NCBI RefSeq assembly: GCF_013407595.1
Contig: NZ_JABEKX010000001.1
Coordinates: 62,001-126,000, forward strand
Source of the DNA: Lacticaseibacillus absianus
Lineage (GTDB): Bacteria; Bacillota; Bacilli; Lactobacillales; Lactobacillaceae
Direction of reading: 5' to 3'
Length of the DNA: 64,000 bases
Positions 47,529-55,987 of the stretch are shown here, in pieces. Within the stretch, counting starts at the first letter, position 1, and every line of letters starts with the position of its first letter. The position numbers and the translations under genes were made by a program. The notes under the pieces are model-generated. The model was not told the DNA's origin. It searched no databases and saw only the letters and a list, made by a program, of their open reading frames with translations.

Positions 47529-49499
47529 ATGTCTGATCTGAATGAATTGAAGCGCCGATTGGCGACCCACGCCCGCTACCTCGCCTACGATCAGCTGCCG
47601 GCGTTGATCACGCCTGCGGCCAAGGCGCAGCTTCTGGCCGAGGCGGACCAGTTGGTCGACCATGTTTTTGCCTTTGATAAACCCTGGGATATGGAGCGCT
47701 GCCCGACACCGTATCGGCTCGACCCCCTCGACTACGAGGCGGTCTTCAATGACGATCCGGAGTGGTGCTTCATGCTCAACCGGATGGACTGGCTGAGCAC
47801 GCTGATGCTAGCGGGCCAGTTGTCTGGTCAGCAGCACTACTATCAGGCGGGCCTGGCGGCGATGCAGACCTGGGTGGCGCAGCACCAGACGTTGCAGCCT
47901 CGCAATTCGACACGCACCCTGGATACCGGTATCCGCCTGATCAACTGGGTCGACGCGCTGACCGTCCTCGTTGCGGCTGATGCGATCGATGACCAGTCTC
48001 TGCAGACGATTACGGCCAGCGCCTTGGCTCAGGCGGCGTACCTGCAGACACACTATATCCCCAAGTATAAGACCTCAAACTGGGGGAGCATTCAGACGTG
48101 TGGGTTGCTCGTGACCCTCCCGCTGTTGCAGGCTGATTACGCCGACACAGCGCTGTTCCGCTGGGCCCAGACCGAGTTGTGCGAGCAGGTCGACCTGCAG
48201 GTGCTGGACGACGGCATGCAATGGGAGCAGTCGTTGATGTACCACGTCGAGGTGCTGAACAACCTGATGCGTGTCCTCGCCCGTCAGCGCGAATGCGGCT
48301 TCGCGCTTGACCCACGCATCGCGCCGGCGGCCCACCGGATGGCGACGGCGCTTCAGCTGACGCTGACCCCGAGCGGCGAGCTAGAGCCGTTCGGCGACAC
48401 GGACCGGATCGCGGCGGGGGACGTCTTCACGCGGGCCAGCCTGCTGTTTGACGATGCCACGCTGCGCTACTCGGGGATGCCGGCGCCCGACGCTGAGACG
48501 CTGTACGCCTTCGGGAGCGGGGTGGCGGCGGCCTACGCGGCGCTGACCCCGCGCCGGCCGGAGACGTGTGTGTTCGACGGGACGGACTCCGGTAACTTCG
48601 CGGTGCGTAGCGATTGGCAAGCGACGGCCAACTTTATGTTTTTCAACAACGGCCCGCTGGGCAGCGGACACGGGCACGCGGATAACCTGCACGTGTCCGT
48701 CTACGGTGACGGTGAGGCACTGTTGGTCGATTCGGGGCGTTATACCTACCGTGAGGATCACCCACTGCGGCCGTTGCTGAAGGGGATGGCAGCGCACAAC
48801 GGCGTGATCGTCGACGACCACACATACTGTGCCCCGGTCGGTAGCTGGGAGTACGCCAGTTACGGGGATCCGCTCAAGACATATGCCGCGCACAAGGCAG
48901 GGACACATTACCTCGAAGGGACGATGATCGGCGAACAGCCACTGGAAGTCTGGACGCGCAAGGTCGTGATGCTCGATCAGGGGATCTGGGTGATCGAGGA
49001 CACGGTGCGTGCCGATGGCCCACACACGCTCACCCAGCGGTTCCACCTCGCGCCCACACTGACGGTGGCGGAGGAGACGACCCGCGGTGGGCTGCTGCTG
49101 ACCGGGACGCGCCAGTGGCAGTTGCTGAACCCCGCGTCTTGTGTACTGCGCACAGAACCGCTGTCAGCGCGCTACAACGCGCTGACGCAGCACGAGGTGG
49201 CCACCTTCACCCAGGACTTCACGGACCGCGTGGTCGCCACGACGATCCTGGCACCGGCTGCGATGCAAGTCACGGCGGTGCCGATCTTGCAAGATCTCAG
49301 CAAGCCGATCCCAGCACAACTGGGGTCGGCCTGGCAATTCACGGCCGGCGACGGCGTGGTCGAGACGGTCGCGTTGTTTCACATGGAACTTTTTAAGGGC
49401 AAGAAGGTCTACGCCGTCGACGGCGTCCCGGTCCACGCTCAGGCGGTGGTCGTTCACCGCACCCCGAATGGGACTGCAGTGCGGCGCCTGAAGCTCTGA
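47529..49499 (+). CDS. Heparinase II/III-family lyase (probable oligo-GAG lyase)
   Basis: 656 residues from the ATG at 47529 after CGGAGGAG, no signal peptide, so cytosolic. An N-terminal alpha/alpha barrel (CFMLNRMDWLSTL; TSNWGSIQTCGLL) and a C-terminal beta-sandwich domain (SGHGHADNLHVSVYGDGE, then DSGRYTYR) match Hepar_II_III proteins. In streptococcal GAG loci the equivalent gene (hepC/oligohyaluronate lyase) follows IID. It may trim longer oligosaccharides after import. Its polysaccharide-lyase family number is not assigned here. Confidence 0.87.
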   Translation: MSDLNELKRRLATHARYLAYDQLPALITPAAKAQLLAEADQLVDHVFAFDKPWDMERCPTPYRLDPLDYEAVFNDDPEWCFMLNRMDWLSTLMLAGQLSGQQHYYQAGLAAMQTWVAQHQTLQPRNSTRTLDTGIRLINWVDALTVLVAADAIDDQSLQTITASALAQAAYLQTHYIPKYKTSNWGSIQTCGLLVTLPLLQADYADTALFRWAQTELCEQVDLQVLDDGMQWEQSLMYHVEVLNNLMRVLARQRECGFALDPRIAPAAHRMATALQLTLTPSGELEPFGDTDRIAAGDVFTRASLLFDDATLRYSGMPAPDAETLYAFGSGVAAAYAALTPRRPETCVFDGTDSGNFAVRSDWQATANFMFFNNGPLGSGHGHADNLHVSVYGDGEALLVDSGRYTYREDHPLRPLLKGMAAHNGVIVDDHTYCAPVGSWEYASYGDPLKTYAAHKAGTHYLEGTMIGEQPLEVWTRKVVMLDQGIWVIEDTVRADGPHTLTQRFHLAPTLTVAEETTRGGLLLTGTRQWQLLNPASCVLRTEPLSARYNALTQHEVATFTQDFTDRVVATTILAPAAMQVTAVPILQDLSKPIPAQLGSAWQFTAGDGVVETVALFHMELFKGKKVYAVDGVPVHAQAVVVHRTPNGTAVRRLKL

Positions 49500-49637
49500 T
49501 CCTGCGTCGGCATGACGCGTAGCTGAGGCCCAAGCGGCGCTTGCCCACAGCCTCAACGCCCCCTGTGAACCCTCCGAACTGTGGATTTGCAGCGGGGTGT
49601 TTTGGCGCGTCACGCTGCTGGAATAGTCGTGGACACC

Positions 49638-49669
49638 AAAGGGGGGGTGACGTTTGTCACGTCCCCTTT
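49638..49669 (+). terminator. Hairpin after the lyase gene
   Basis: AAAGGGG...TGAC pairs with GTCA...CCCCTTT (49638-49669); no T-run, so a weak terminator or RNA-stabilising stem. No gene in 49500-49837. Confidence 0.45.
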
Positions 49670-49731
49670 CTAGACGCGGGGGGCGGGGTCTCCCTTGTTG
49701 GGGCGTCAGCTGCATCCAGGCGGCCACACGC

Positions 49732-49761
49732 AAAAACCCTACCGGCTGGTACCCGGTAGGG
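49732..49761 (-). terminator. kdgA terminator
   Basis: Minus strand: CCCTACCGG pairs with CCGGTAGGG (49737-49761), followed by TTTTT (A's 49732-49736), 77 bases beyond the kdgA stop. Confidence 0.88.
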
Positions 49762-49837
49762 CTAACTCGGGGGATCGGATTGCATAATGGTGCTCGAGTA
49801 TGACGGCGGGCGGTCTGTCTGCGGTCGCTACTCTTGT

Positions 49838-50488
49838 CTAGTGGGCGCTGCGGATCTCGACCAGCTTCTGGTGGTACGCTGCGGCGGTCTTGGTGACGCC
49901 GGCGTAGTCACCGGTCTTGGCCGCTGCCGTCAGGTTACTGCCGGCACCGACGCAGGAGACCCCGGCTTCGAACCAATCGGCCATGTTCTCCAGGCTCACA
50001 CCGCCGGTCGGCATGATGCTGACATAAGGGAACGGCGCTTTGATCGCCTTGACCATGCTTGGGCCGGTCAAGCTGCCCGGAAACAGCTTGATGAGGTCGA
50101 CACCGGCCTCCAGCGCGTGCTGGATCTCAGTCGGCGTCACGCAGCCTGGCGTGTACGGAATCGCGTACAGGTTGCAGACCGTTGCGACGTCCGGGTTGAA
50201 ACTCGGACTGACGACGAATTCAGCGCCACTGGTGATCGCCATGCGAGCGGTGATCGGGTCTAGGACCGTTCCGGCCCCGATGATCACGCGGTCGTCCGCC
50301 GCATATTTTTGACTCAGCGTCGCGATCGCCTGATCGGCATGGGGCACGGTGAACGTCAACTCGATGGCCGTCACCCCGCCTGCGATCACGGCGTCAGACA
50401 GGCGCACGGCCTCATCTGCGGTGTCGGCACGGATCACGGCGACGACACCGGCGGCAACGATGCGGTTCAGATACGCAACTTTTTGCAT
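49838..50488 (-). CDS. kdgA: 2-keto-3-deoxy-6-phosphogluconate aldolase
   Basis: Splits KDPG into pyruvate and glyceraldehyde-3-phosphate, the last step of uronate breakdown. 216 residues from the ATG at 50488 after AAAGGAG. Schiff-base Lys134 lies in DLIKLFPGS; GAGTVLD and MPTGGV are also visible. 16 bases after kduD, same operon. Confidence 0.95.
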   Translation of the reverse strand: MQKVAYLNRIVAAGVVAVIRADTADEAVRLSDAVIAGGVTAIELTFTVPHADQAIATLSQKYAADDRVIIGAGTVLDPITARMAITSGAEFVVSPSFNPDVATVCNLYAIPYTPGCVTPTEIQHALEAGVDLIKLFPGSLTGPSMVKAIKAPFPYVSIMPTGGVSLENMADWFEAGVSCVGAGSNLTAAAKTGDYAGVTKTAAAYHQKLVEIRSAH

Positions 50489-50504
50489 GCTTTTCTCCTT
50501 TGGC

Positions 50505-51329
50505 CTAACGGACCAGGTAACCGCCATCGACTGGAATGATGGCCCCGTTGATGTAGCTAGACGCATCGCTGGCCAGGAACACGGCGACGCCCATCAGTTC
50601 GTGCGGATCCGCCCAGTGGCCGGCCGGGATGCGACCGAGGATCTCATCATTGCGTTGCTGGTCGGCGCGGATCGGCGCCGTGTTTTCTGTCTTGATGTAG
50701 CCCGGCGCGATCGCGTTGACCGTGATGTTGTAGGCACCGAGCTCAGACGCGAAGGCCTTGGTCAGTCCAGCGACCCCGTGCTTGGACGCCGTGTAAGACG
50801 GGATGAACTTGCCGCCTTGGAAGGAGAGCATGGATCCGATGTTGATGATCTTGCCATACTTCTGCGCGGCAAACGCCTTGGCTGCGGCCAGGGACATGTG
50901 ATACACGGCGCTGAGGTTGATGGCGATCACCTGATCCCAATCGCGGTCCTTGGATTCGAGCAGTGGGTTGCGCCGGATCATGCCCGCGTTGTTGACCAGG
51001 ATGTCGATGTGACCCATCTTCGCGATCGCATCCGCGACGACTTCTTCAGCCACGCCGGGCTTGGTCAGGTCGACGTCGACGAACTCCACTTTGCGCCCAC
51101 GCGCTTCGATCAACGCCCGCGTGTTGTCCCATTCGGCCGTGCCGAAAGTCGGGATGTAGATATCGGCACCGGCCTCGGCCATCGCGACGGCGTAGCCCTG
51201 GCCCAGTCCAGTGTTCCCGCCGGTGATGATGGCGACCTTGCCGTTCAGCTGGTACTGGCTCATCTTGAACTTGTCCAGTTCGGCCTCGTGCTGCTTGATC
51301 TCTTCTTCGGATTGATGAATTTCTGGCAT
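50505..51329 (-). CDS. kduD: 2-deoxy-D-gluconate 3-dehydrogenase / uronate reductase (KduD/DhuD)
   Basis: An NAD(P)-dependent short-chain dehydrogenase that reduces the KduI product to 2-keto-3-deoxygluconate. 274 residues. TGGNTGLGQG is the cofactor site, NNAG is present, and the catalytic Tyr/Lys lie in YTASKHG. A charged N-terminal extension of about 22 residues precedes the core, which begins MSQYQLNGKVAIITGG. The ATG at 51329 has AGGAG upstream; an inner Met23 start is possible. Confidence 0.92.
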   Translation of the reverse strand: MPEIHQSEEEIKQHEAELDKFKMSQYQLNGKVAIITGGNTGLGQGYAVAMAEAGADIYIPTFGTAEWDNTRALIEARGRKVEFVDVDLTKPGVAEEVVADAIAKMGHIDILVNNAGMIRRNPLLESKDRDWDQVIAINLSAVYHMSLAAAKAFAAQKYGKIINIGSMLSFQGGKFIPSYTASKHGVAGLTKAFASELGAYNITVNAIAPGYIKTENTAPIRADQQRNDEILGRIPAGHWADPHELMGVAVFLASDASSYINGAIIPVDGGYLVR

Positions 51330-51357
51330 GCTTATCGACTCCTATTATGGTTTGTGG

Positions 51358-51433
51358 TTGTTTCCAAAAGAGAAACTGTATTTCCGTTTCAATCAACACC
51401 CTAAATGTACACGTCACCGAAAACGATTGCAAC
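51358..51433 (-). promoter_or_regulatory. kduD-kdgA promoter with IclR-type and cre-like sites
   Basis: Minus strand: -35 TTGCAA (51428-51433), an 18-base spacer, -10 TACATT (51404-51409). TTGCAATCGTTTTTCGG over the -35 is cre-like. CTTTTGGAAACAA (51358-51370) downstream of the start region matches the TTTGGAAA motif at iclR and kdgK. Confidence 0.65.
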
Positions 51434-51463
51434 CCACTCACCGAAAAAAATTGCGGCGCGCAC

Positions 51464-51488
51464 AAAAAAACCGCACGTGAGGTGCGGT
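51464..51488 (-). terminator. iclR terminator
   Basis: ACCGCAC (51470-51476) pairs with GTGCGGT (51482-51488); minus-strand T-run (A's 51464-51470). Confidence 0.9.
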
Positions 51489-51509
51489 CGGGTGGTGCAG
51501 GGTAGCGGC

Positions 51510-52268
51510 TTACAGGGCGGCCTGGATCGCCTGTTGGGTCTCCAGGAGCAGCTGCACGAATTGTTCCTGGCGCGCCTTGGGCAAGCGATACTTCGGGGTG
51601 CTGATCGACAGCGCACCGTAGAGCCGATCGCCCTTCGTGATGGTGGCACCGAGGCAGAAGACCTCGGGTTCGTTCTCCTCATTGTCGATCGAGACGCCCA
51701 GCTCCTTGACGCGGGCAAGGTCCTCATGCAGGGCAGTGGCGGTCGTGATCGTGTGCGTCGTGAGCGCATCGAGCGCGTGCGCAGAGAGGTAAGCAGCGAG
51801 GTGTTCGGGTGTGTAAGTCGCCAGCACCGCTTTGCCCATCGCTGATGAGTAGAGGTTCATCGTGCCCCCGACGATCGACTGGAGCTTGATGCTCGTGGGA
51901 CTTTCGACCTTGTCGATCAAGACGATCTGCTCTCCGCGGACGATGCCGAGGTTCACGGTCTCATTGGTAACGTCGCGCAGGTGTTGGATGAAGGGTTTGG
52001 CGACGCTTGCGATGTCAAAGCTCGACAAGGCCTTGGCCGCGTAGGCGATCAGCTGGGTCCCTAGGAAGTACTGCTTAGTGTTCTCGTCGCGGCGCACCAG
52101 GCCCAGCAGCTCCATGGTCCCCAGGATCTTGAGGATGGTCGGCTTGGGCGCGGCAAGCCCCCGGCTGATCTCGGCGAGTGTCGGTGCGGTCGGCGTATCG
52201 CGCAGGAAGTCGAGGATCTCTTTGGCCTTGATCAAGACCGTGCCATAAGGTTTTGCGGGTGTTTCCAT
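51510..52268 (-). CDS. IclR-family transcriptional regulator (KdgR-like)
   Basis: 252 residues: an N-terminal winged helix-turn-helix (PTLAEISRGLAAPKPTILKIL, about residues 28-48) and a C-terminal effector domain (ETVNLGIVRGEQIVLIDKVES; IDNEENEPEVFCLGA). ATG after GATGGAGG. It is divergent from kdgK and upstream of kduD-kdgA. A TTTGGAAA element occurs at all three promoters. IclR-type KdgR proteins commonly respond to 2-keto-3-deoxygluconate; that effector is inferred. Confidence 0.92.
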   Translation of the reverse strand: METPAKPYGTVLIKAKEILDFLRDTPTAPTLAEISRGLAAPKPTILKILGTMELLGLVRRDENTKQYFLGTQLIAYAAKALSSFDIASVAKPFIQHLRDVTNETVNLGIVRGEQIVLIDKVESPTSIKLQSIVGGTMNLYSSAMGKAVLATYTPEHLAAYLSAHALDALTTHTITTATALHEDLARVKELGVSIDNEENEPEVFCLGATITKGDRLYGALSISTPKYRLPKARQEQFVQLLLETQQAIQAAL

Positions 52269-52290
52269 AGAGTGCCTCCATCGCGTTTAT

Positions 52291-52338
52291 GATTTGGAAA
52301 TTTCTCTCATTGTAGCCGTTGCGTGCGCTAAACCGCAA
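52291..52338 (-). promoter_or_regulatory. iclR promoter and self-operator
   Basis: Minus strand: -35 TTGCGG (52333-52338), an 18-base spacer, -10 TACAAT (52309-52314). GATTTGGAAATTTCT (52291-52305) follows the -10 and suits autorepression. Confidence 0.7.
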
Positions 52339-52384
52339 GTGATTCCGGCGAAAAACTCAACACGCTAATTTCTTTTTGAGAAAT

Positions 52385-52417
52385 GATATTTCCAAAATCT
52401 CGATAAGGTGCTAGACT
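52385..52417 (+). promoter_or_regulatory. kdgK promoter with overlapping IclR-type operator
   Basis: -35 TTTCCA (52389-52394), a 17-base spacer, -10 TAGACT (52412-52417). GATATTTCCAAAATCT (52385-52400), in reverse AGATTTTGGAAATATC, covers the -35. A cre-like GCGATTACA lies at 52428-52436. Confidence 0.7.
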
Positions 52418-52458
52418 AAGGCCGAGAGCGATTACATTTGACGAAAAGAGGGATCTCG

Positions 52459-53478
52459 ATGACAGATGTGTTAACGATGGGCGAGATGATGCTCCGGCTG
52501 AAGCCAGATGGGCGCGAGCGCGTCATCCAAGCGGATACCTACGCGGCCAACTACGGCGGGGCGGAAGCGAACGTCGCCACCTCCCTGGCGTTGCTTGGCG
52601 ACTCGGCCGCGTTTTTCTCGAAGCTACCGCGCAATCCGTTGGGGGACGCGGCTTTGGGCACCCTGCGCCGGTACGGCGTCGACGTGTCACGTGTGCTGCG
52701 CGGGGGTGACCGGCTGGGTATCTACTTCTTCGAAAAAGGGGCCAGCGTGCGGGCGACCTCAGTCGTGTACGACCGAGCGAACAGCGCCTTTGCGGGGCTG
52801 ACGGCGGCGGAGTGTGACTGGCCGACGCTTCTGGCCGGGGTCCGCTACTTTTATTTCTCCGGGATCACGGCGGCGCTGTCCGAGCCGATCCGCGCGGCAC
52901 TGCTGGCGGGGTGCCGCTACTGTGCGGCCCACGGGATCGCGGTGATCTGTGACACGAACTACCGCGGCAAGATGTGGTCGCCCGCGCTGGCCCAGCGCGA
53001 AATGGCCAAGCTGATGCCGTATGTCACGGTTTGCATCGCCAACGATGAGGACTTCGAGGCGACGCTTGGAATCGAGGCCTTCGATGGGGACATGCAAAAC
53101 GGGATCGCGCAACGCGAGCAGTTCGAGACCGCGATGCGCGCTGTGCAGGCACAGTACCCGAATATCAAGGCGGTCGCAAGCGTCCTGCGCGATATCCACT
53201 CAGTCGAAGACAGTCGGTGGTGTGCATTGCTGGTCACCGGGGGCAAGGCGTACGCCAGCCCGATCTATGACATGCAGGTGTATGAAGGGGTCGCGGGCGG
53301 CGATGCCTTCGCGGCCGGCCTGTTGCACGGGATGCTCAACGGCCTAGCCCCTCAGCAGCAGATCGATTACGCGATCGCGGCGAGCGTCTTGAAGCTGACG
53401 ATCCCAGGCGACCTGAACTTGGTGACCGACCCTGAAGTGCGGCGGGTCATGACCGCCGGCAACTCGGTCGACCGGTAG
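52459..53478 (+). CDS. kdgK: 2-keto-3-deoxygluconate kinase
   Basis: PfkB-family kinase making KDPG from KDG. 339 residues from the ATG at 52459 after AGAGGGA. GGAEANVATSLALLG (substrate loop) and GVAGGDAFAAGLLHGM with the catalytic Asp are visible. It starts a plus-strand unit with the discoidin-like gene 13 bases downstream. Confidence 0.95.
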   Translation: MTDVLTMGEMMLRLKPDGRERVIQADTYAANYGGAEANVATSLALLGDSAAFFSKLPRNPLGDAALGTLRRYGVDVSRVLRGGDRLGIYFFEKGASVRATSVVYDRANSAFAGLTAAECDWPTLLAGVRYFYFSGITAALSEPIRAALLAGCRYCAAHGIAVICDTNYRGKMWSPALAQREMAKLMPYVTVCIANDEDFEATLGIEAFDGDMQNGIAQREQFETAMRAVQAQYPNIKAVASVLRDIHSVEDSRWCALLVTGGKAYASPIYDMQVYEGVAGGDAFAAGLLHGMLNGLAPQQQIDYAIAASVLKLTIPGDLNLVTDPEVRRVMTAGNSVDR

Positions 53479-53491
53479 AAAGGAGCGGCGC

Positions 53492-54283
53492 ATGATTCAA
53501 TTACAGCAAGTGGCCGCTAACGGCGAGGTGATCGCAACGACTAGTGGGGCGTCGCGGGCTGACCTCGCGCGCCACCACGGGTTTGCCCGCGGGGACGCCT
53601 TCGTCGTCACCGTGCCGCAGACCCCAGTGTTCCTGATGGTGCAGCTGGACGCCGCATTGGCACCAGCCCTGATCTACCTGACGACGCCGACGTGGCGCTA
53701 CCAGATCCCGCAGGATGACCAGCGCGAGTGGCCGTATCCGGCCAGCGCGTTCCGCAGCCGGTTGGGTTACGCGACGGTCCGGTTCGCGACGCCGGCCGAG
53801 GTGCAAGCCGCGCCGAACCTGGCGCTGAACACGCACGACCAGCACGAGGCCAGCGGGGCGTTCCCGCATGTGCAGGCCACGGCCGAGACGCGCGGGGAGA
53901 CGGTGTTCTACGCGAAAAACGCGATCGACGGTATCGTGGCGAACGACTCGCACGGCAACTGGCCATTTCAGTCCTGGGGGATCGATCAAGATCCGACGGC
54001 GACGCTGACCCTCGACTTCGGTCGCCCCGTCACGCTGACGGGGATCGGGCTGGTGTTGCGGGCGGATTACCCCCACGATAGTTACTGGACAGCGCTGGAC
54101 GTGGTGTTCGAAGACGGCAGCACGGTGCCGATCGCGACGACCAAGACCGCCGCATGCCAGCGCTTCGACTTTCCGGCGCGCACGGTGTCTTGGTTACGCT
54201 TGACCCACCTGATCAAGGCACCGGACTCGGCGACCTTCCCTGCTCTGACCCAGCTAGAGGCGTACGGGCCCACGCCGGCGTGA
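53492..54283 (+). CDS. Cytosolic discoidin-like protein of the GAG locus
   Basis: 263 residues from the ATG at 53492 after AAAGGAG. There is no signal peptide, membrane helix or anchor. The second half (about 118-260) looks like an F5/8-C/galactose-binding beta-sandwich: APNLALNTHD, FYAKNAIDG, WGIDQDPTATLTLDFG and WLRLTHLIK. The first half (about 1-115) is beta-rich and unfamiliar. Discoidin modules are normally extracellular binding domains, so a stand-alone cytosolic form between kdgK and kduI is odd. It may bind or help convert an unsaturated uronate, but function is unknown. Confidence 0.75.
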   Translation: MIQLQQVAANGEVIATTSGASRADLARHHGFARGDAFVVTVPQTPVFLMVQLDAALAPALIYLTTPTWRYQIPQDDQREWPYPASAFRSRLGYATVRFATPAEVQAAPNLALNTHDQHEASGAFPHVQATAETRGETVFYAKNAIDGIVANDSHGNWPFQSWGIDQDPTATLTLDFGRPVTLTGIGLVLRADYPHDSYWTALDVVFEDGSTVPIATTKTAACQRFDFPARTVSWLRLTHLIKAPDSATFPALTQLEAYGPTPA

Positions 54284-54285
54284 CC

Positions 54286-54329
54286 TTGCGACGGCAAGAT
54301 GTAAGCGGTATACTTAACGCGTTAACGTG
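54286..54329 (+). promoter_or_regulatory. kduI promoter with GntR-type operator
   Basis: -35 TTGCGA (54286-54291), a 17-base spacer, -10 TATACT (54309-54314). TTAACGCGTTAACGTG (54314-54329) abuts the -10 and resembles the TAACACGTTAAC motif of the GH88 promoter, linking kduI to the GntR regulator. Confidence 0.75.
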
Positions 54330-54370
54330 CCGAATGACGCACGAGACGCACAACTTTTTGGAGGCAAATA

Positions 54371-55216
54371 ATGACTTTATCCATGACCACTAACTATTCC
54401 CACAGTCCCAAGGACATTGAACACGACTCGACAGATGAGCTGCGCGACCAGTTCTTCGTTGAGAAGCTCTTCACCCCGGGGGAGATCCAACTCACCTACA
54501 CTTACAACGACCGAATGATCTTCGGTGGGGTCACCCCGACCGATGCACCGCTAGAGATCACCCTCGATAAGCAGCTCGGGGTGGACTTCTTCCTGCAACG
54601 CCGTGAGCTTGGGGTCATCAACATCGGTGAGACCGGCACGATCACGATCGACGGCGAGGCTCAGGAAATGGTCCAACACGACGGCTACTACGTCGGGATG
54701 GGCCATGCCCACGTGACGTTCGCGTCGGCAGACCCGGCCCACCCGGCCAAGTTCTATGTGGTCTCGACCCCTGCGCACAAGACATACCCGGACAAGAAGC
54801 TGCCGTTCGCTAATGCGCTGGCCAAGCCGATGGGCGATCAGGCACACATGAACAAGCGCACCATCTATAAGTACATCGATGCGTCGCAGATGGATACCTG
54901 CCAACTGCAGATGGGCTACACGGTGCTGGAGCCCGGCAACTCCTGGAACACGATGCCTGCGCACACGCACGCGCGGCGCATGGAGACGTACCTGTACATC
55001 GAGTTCCCGACGCCGGACACCCGCGTGTTCCACTTCATGGGCGAGCCGAGTCAGTCCAAGCACGTGGTGATGACCAATGAATCTGCGGTGATCAACCCGA
55101 GCTGGTCGATCCACTGCGGGGTCGGAACCACTAACTACGCGTTCATCTGGGCGATGTGTGGCGAGAACCAGACATACGATGACATGGATGCCGTCGAGAT
55201 GGCCGACCTGAAGTAA
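54371..55216 (+). CDS. kduI: 5-dehydro-4-deoxy-D-glucuronate isomerase
   Basis: Isomerises the unsaturated uronate released by GH88, feeding KduD. 281 residues, bicupin fold. PAHTHARRMETYLYI is the metal-binding cupin motif (His-x-His...Glu), with a further histidine near SWSIHCGVG. ATG after TTGGAGG. It has its own promoter and terminator. Confidence 0.95.
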   Translation: MTLSMTTNYSHSPKDIEHDSTDELRDQFFVEKLFTPGEIQLTYTYNDRMIFGGVTPTDAPLEITLDKQLGVDFFLQRRELGVINIGETGTITIDGEAQEMVQHDGYYVGMGHAHVTFASADPAHPAKFYVVSTPAHKTYPDKKLPFANALAKPMGDQAHMNKRTIYKYIDASQMDTCQLQMGYTVLEPGNSWNTMPAHTHARRMETYLYIEFPTPDTRVFHFMGEPSQSKHVVMTNESAVINPSWSIHCGVGTTNYAFIWAMCGENQTYDDMDAVEMADLK

Positions 55217-55233
55217 CGCCGATGTGGCGGTCC

Positions 55234-55264
55234 AAAAAAGCCGAGCGCGCTGCTCGGCTTTTTT
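55234..55264 (+). terminator. kduI intrinsic terminator
   Basis: GCCGAGC (55240-55246) and GCTCGGC (55252-55258) flanked by six A's and six T's; works in both directions. Confidence 0.93.
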
Positions 55265-55330
55265 GGCGTGGCCGCGGCTCGGCGCCAAGGCGGCCCACGG
55301 GGATTTTTGCCAAAAAAATACGCCACAATA

Positions 55331-55359
55331 TTGCGCCACTGGGGGATCTATGCTAAACT
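55331..55359 (+). promoter_or_regulatory. tRNA-Lys promoter
   Basis: -35 TTGCGC (55331-55336), a 17-base spacer, -10 TAAACT (55354-55359), 30 bases before the tRNA. Confidence 0.75.
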
Positions 55360-55389
55360 GTTTAAGTTGTCGAATGGCAATGCAGCAAT

Positions 55390-55462
55390 GGGTGGTTAGC
55401 TCAGCTGGCAGAGCAACGGACTCTTAATCCGTGGGTCCAGGGTTCGATCCCCTGACCACCCA
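55390..55462 (+). tRNA. tRNA-Lys (anticodon CTT)
   Basis: 73 bases. Acceptor arms GGGTGGT (55390-55396) and ACCACCC (55455-55461) pair, discriminator A at 55462. The anticodon stem ACGGA/TCCGT holds the loop CTCTTAA with CTT at 55423-55425; the T-arm is CAGGG-TTCGATC-CCCTG. CCA is not encoded. It reads AAG codons. Confidence 0.97.
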
Positions 55463-55478
55463 TCAAAGATTTACGATA

Positions 55479-55518
55479 GGCATCGATAATGGTTCATCCG
55501 TTATCGATGCCTTTTTTT
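55479..55518 (+). terminator. tRNA-Lys terminator
   Basis: GGCATCGATAA (55479-55489) pairs with TTATCGATGCC (55501-55511), followed by seven T's. Confidence 0.93.
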
Positions 55519-55804
55519 GTTTTGACGCTGATCTAGATAGAAAAAAGTCATGGTCTCGCCGACAGTGACGGATAATAATAATGTTATTACCGTAAGGGTC
55601 AACGGCGTGAAGGATCCTTGTCCCGTCGTCCGGGGAGTACTGAGATCGAAGCGGTTAATCGCTAGAAGTTATTTAATCGAAGCTGCGGTTTTTGGAGGTT
55701 GCCTGATTAGCGGTTAAGGACGAATAAAACCGACTAAATAACTGCGATGGGCGCTAGCTCAAGTGGCCGAAGTCAGGCACATATGTTATTTACGTGCGTC
55801 ATGG

Positions 55805-55932
55805 TTGACAAGAAATTAAGCGCGGGCGTACACTTGCTCATGCAAGCGGTGCCATTATCGCTTTTCTGTAGGCTTTTTACGAAAACGTTTTTGGCAGCGT
55901 TTGCTTGGAATCTTGATATTCTTTTGTTCTTA
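55805..55932 (+). promoter_or_regulatory. Promoter/operator region of the sugar ABC operon
   Basis: One promoter candidate is TTGACA (55805-55810), an 18-base spacer, TACACT (55829-55834). Downstream, GAAAACGTTTTTGG (55881-55894) and AGCGTTTGC (55897-55905) are LacI-type operator halves, fitting the LacI gene in the same operon, or cre sites. The 55519-55800 part has no gene; it is AT-rich and holds TAATAATAATGTTATTA near 55573. Confidence 0.45.
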
Positions 55933-55987
55933 TTGTTGGTGATGGGCGCAACTAGGCACGGCATTGGATTTAAGGAGGGTATTAAGT

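Noticed and set aside
55747-55785. Sequence resembling the 5' half of a tRNA (GGGCGCTAGCTCAAGTGG)
   Set aside because: D-arm-like only; no anticodon stem, T-arm or matching acceptor end follows. At most a remnant.
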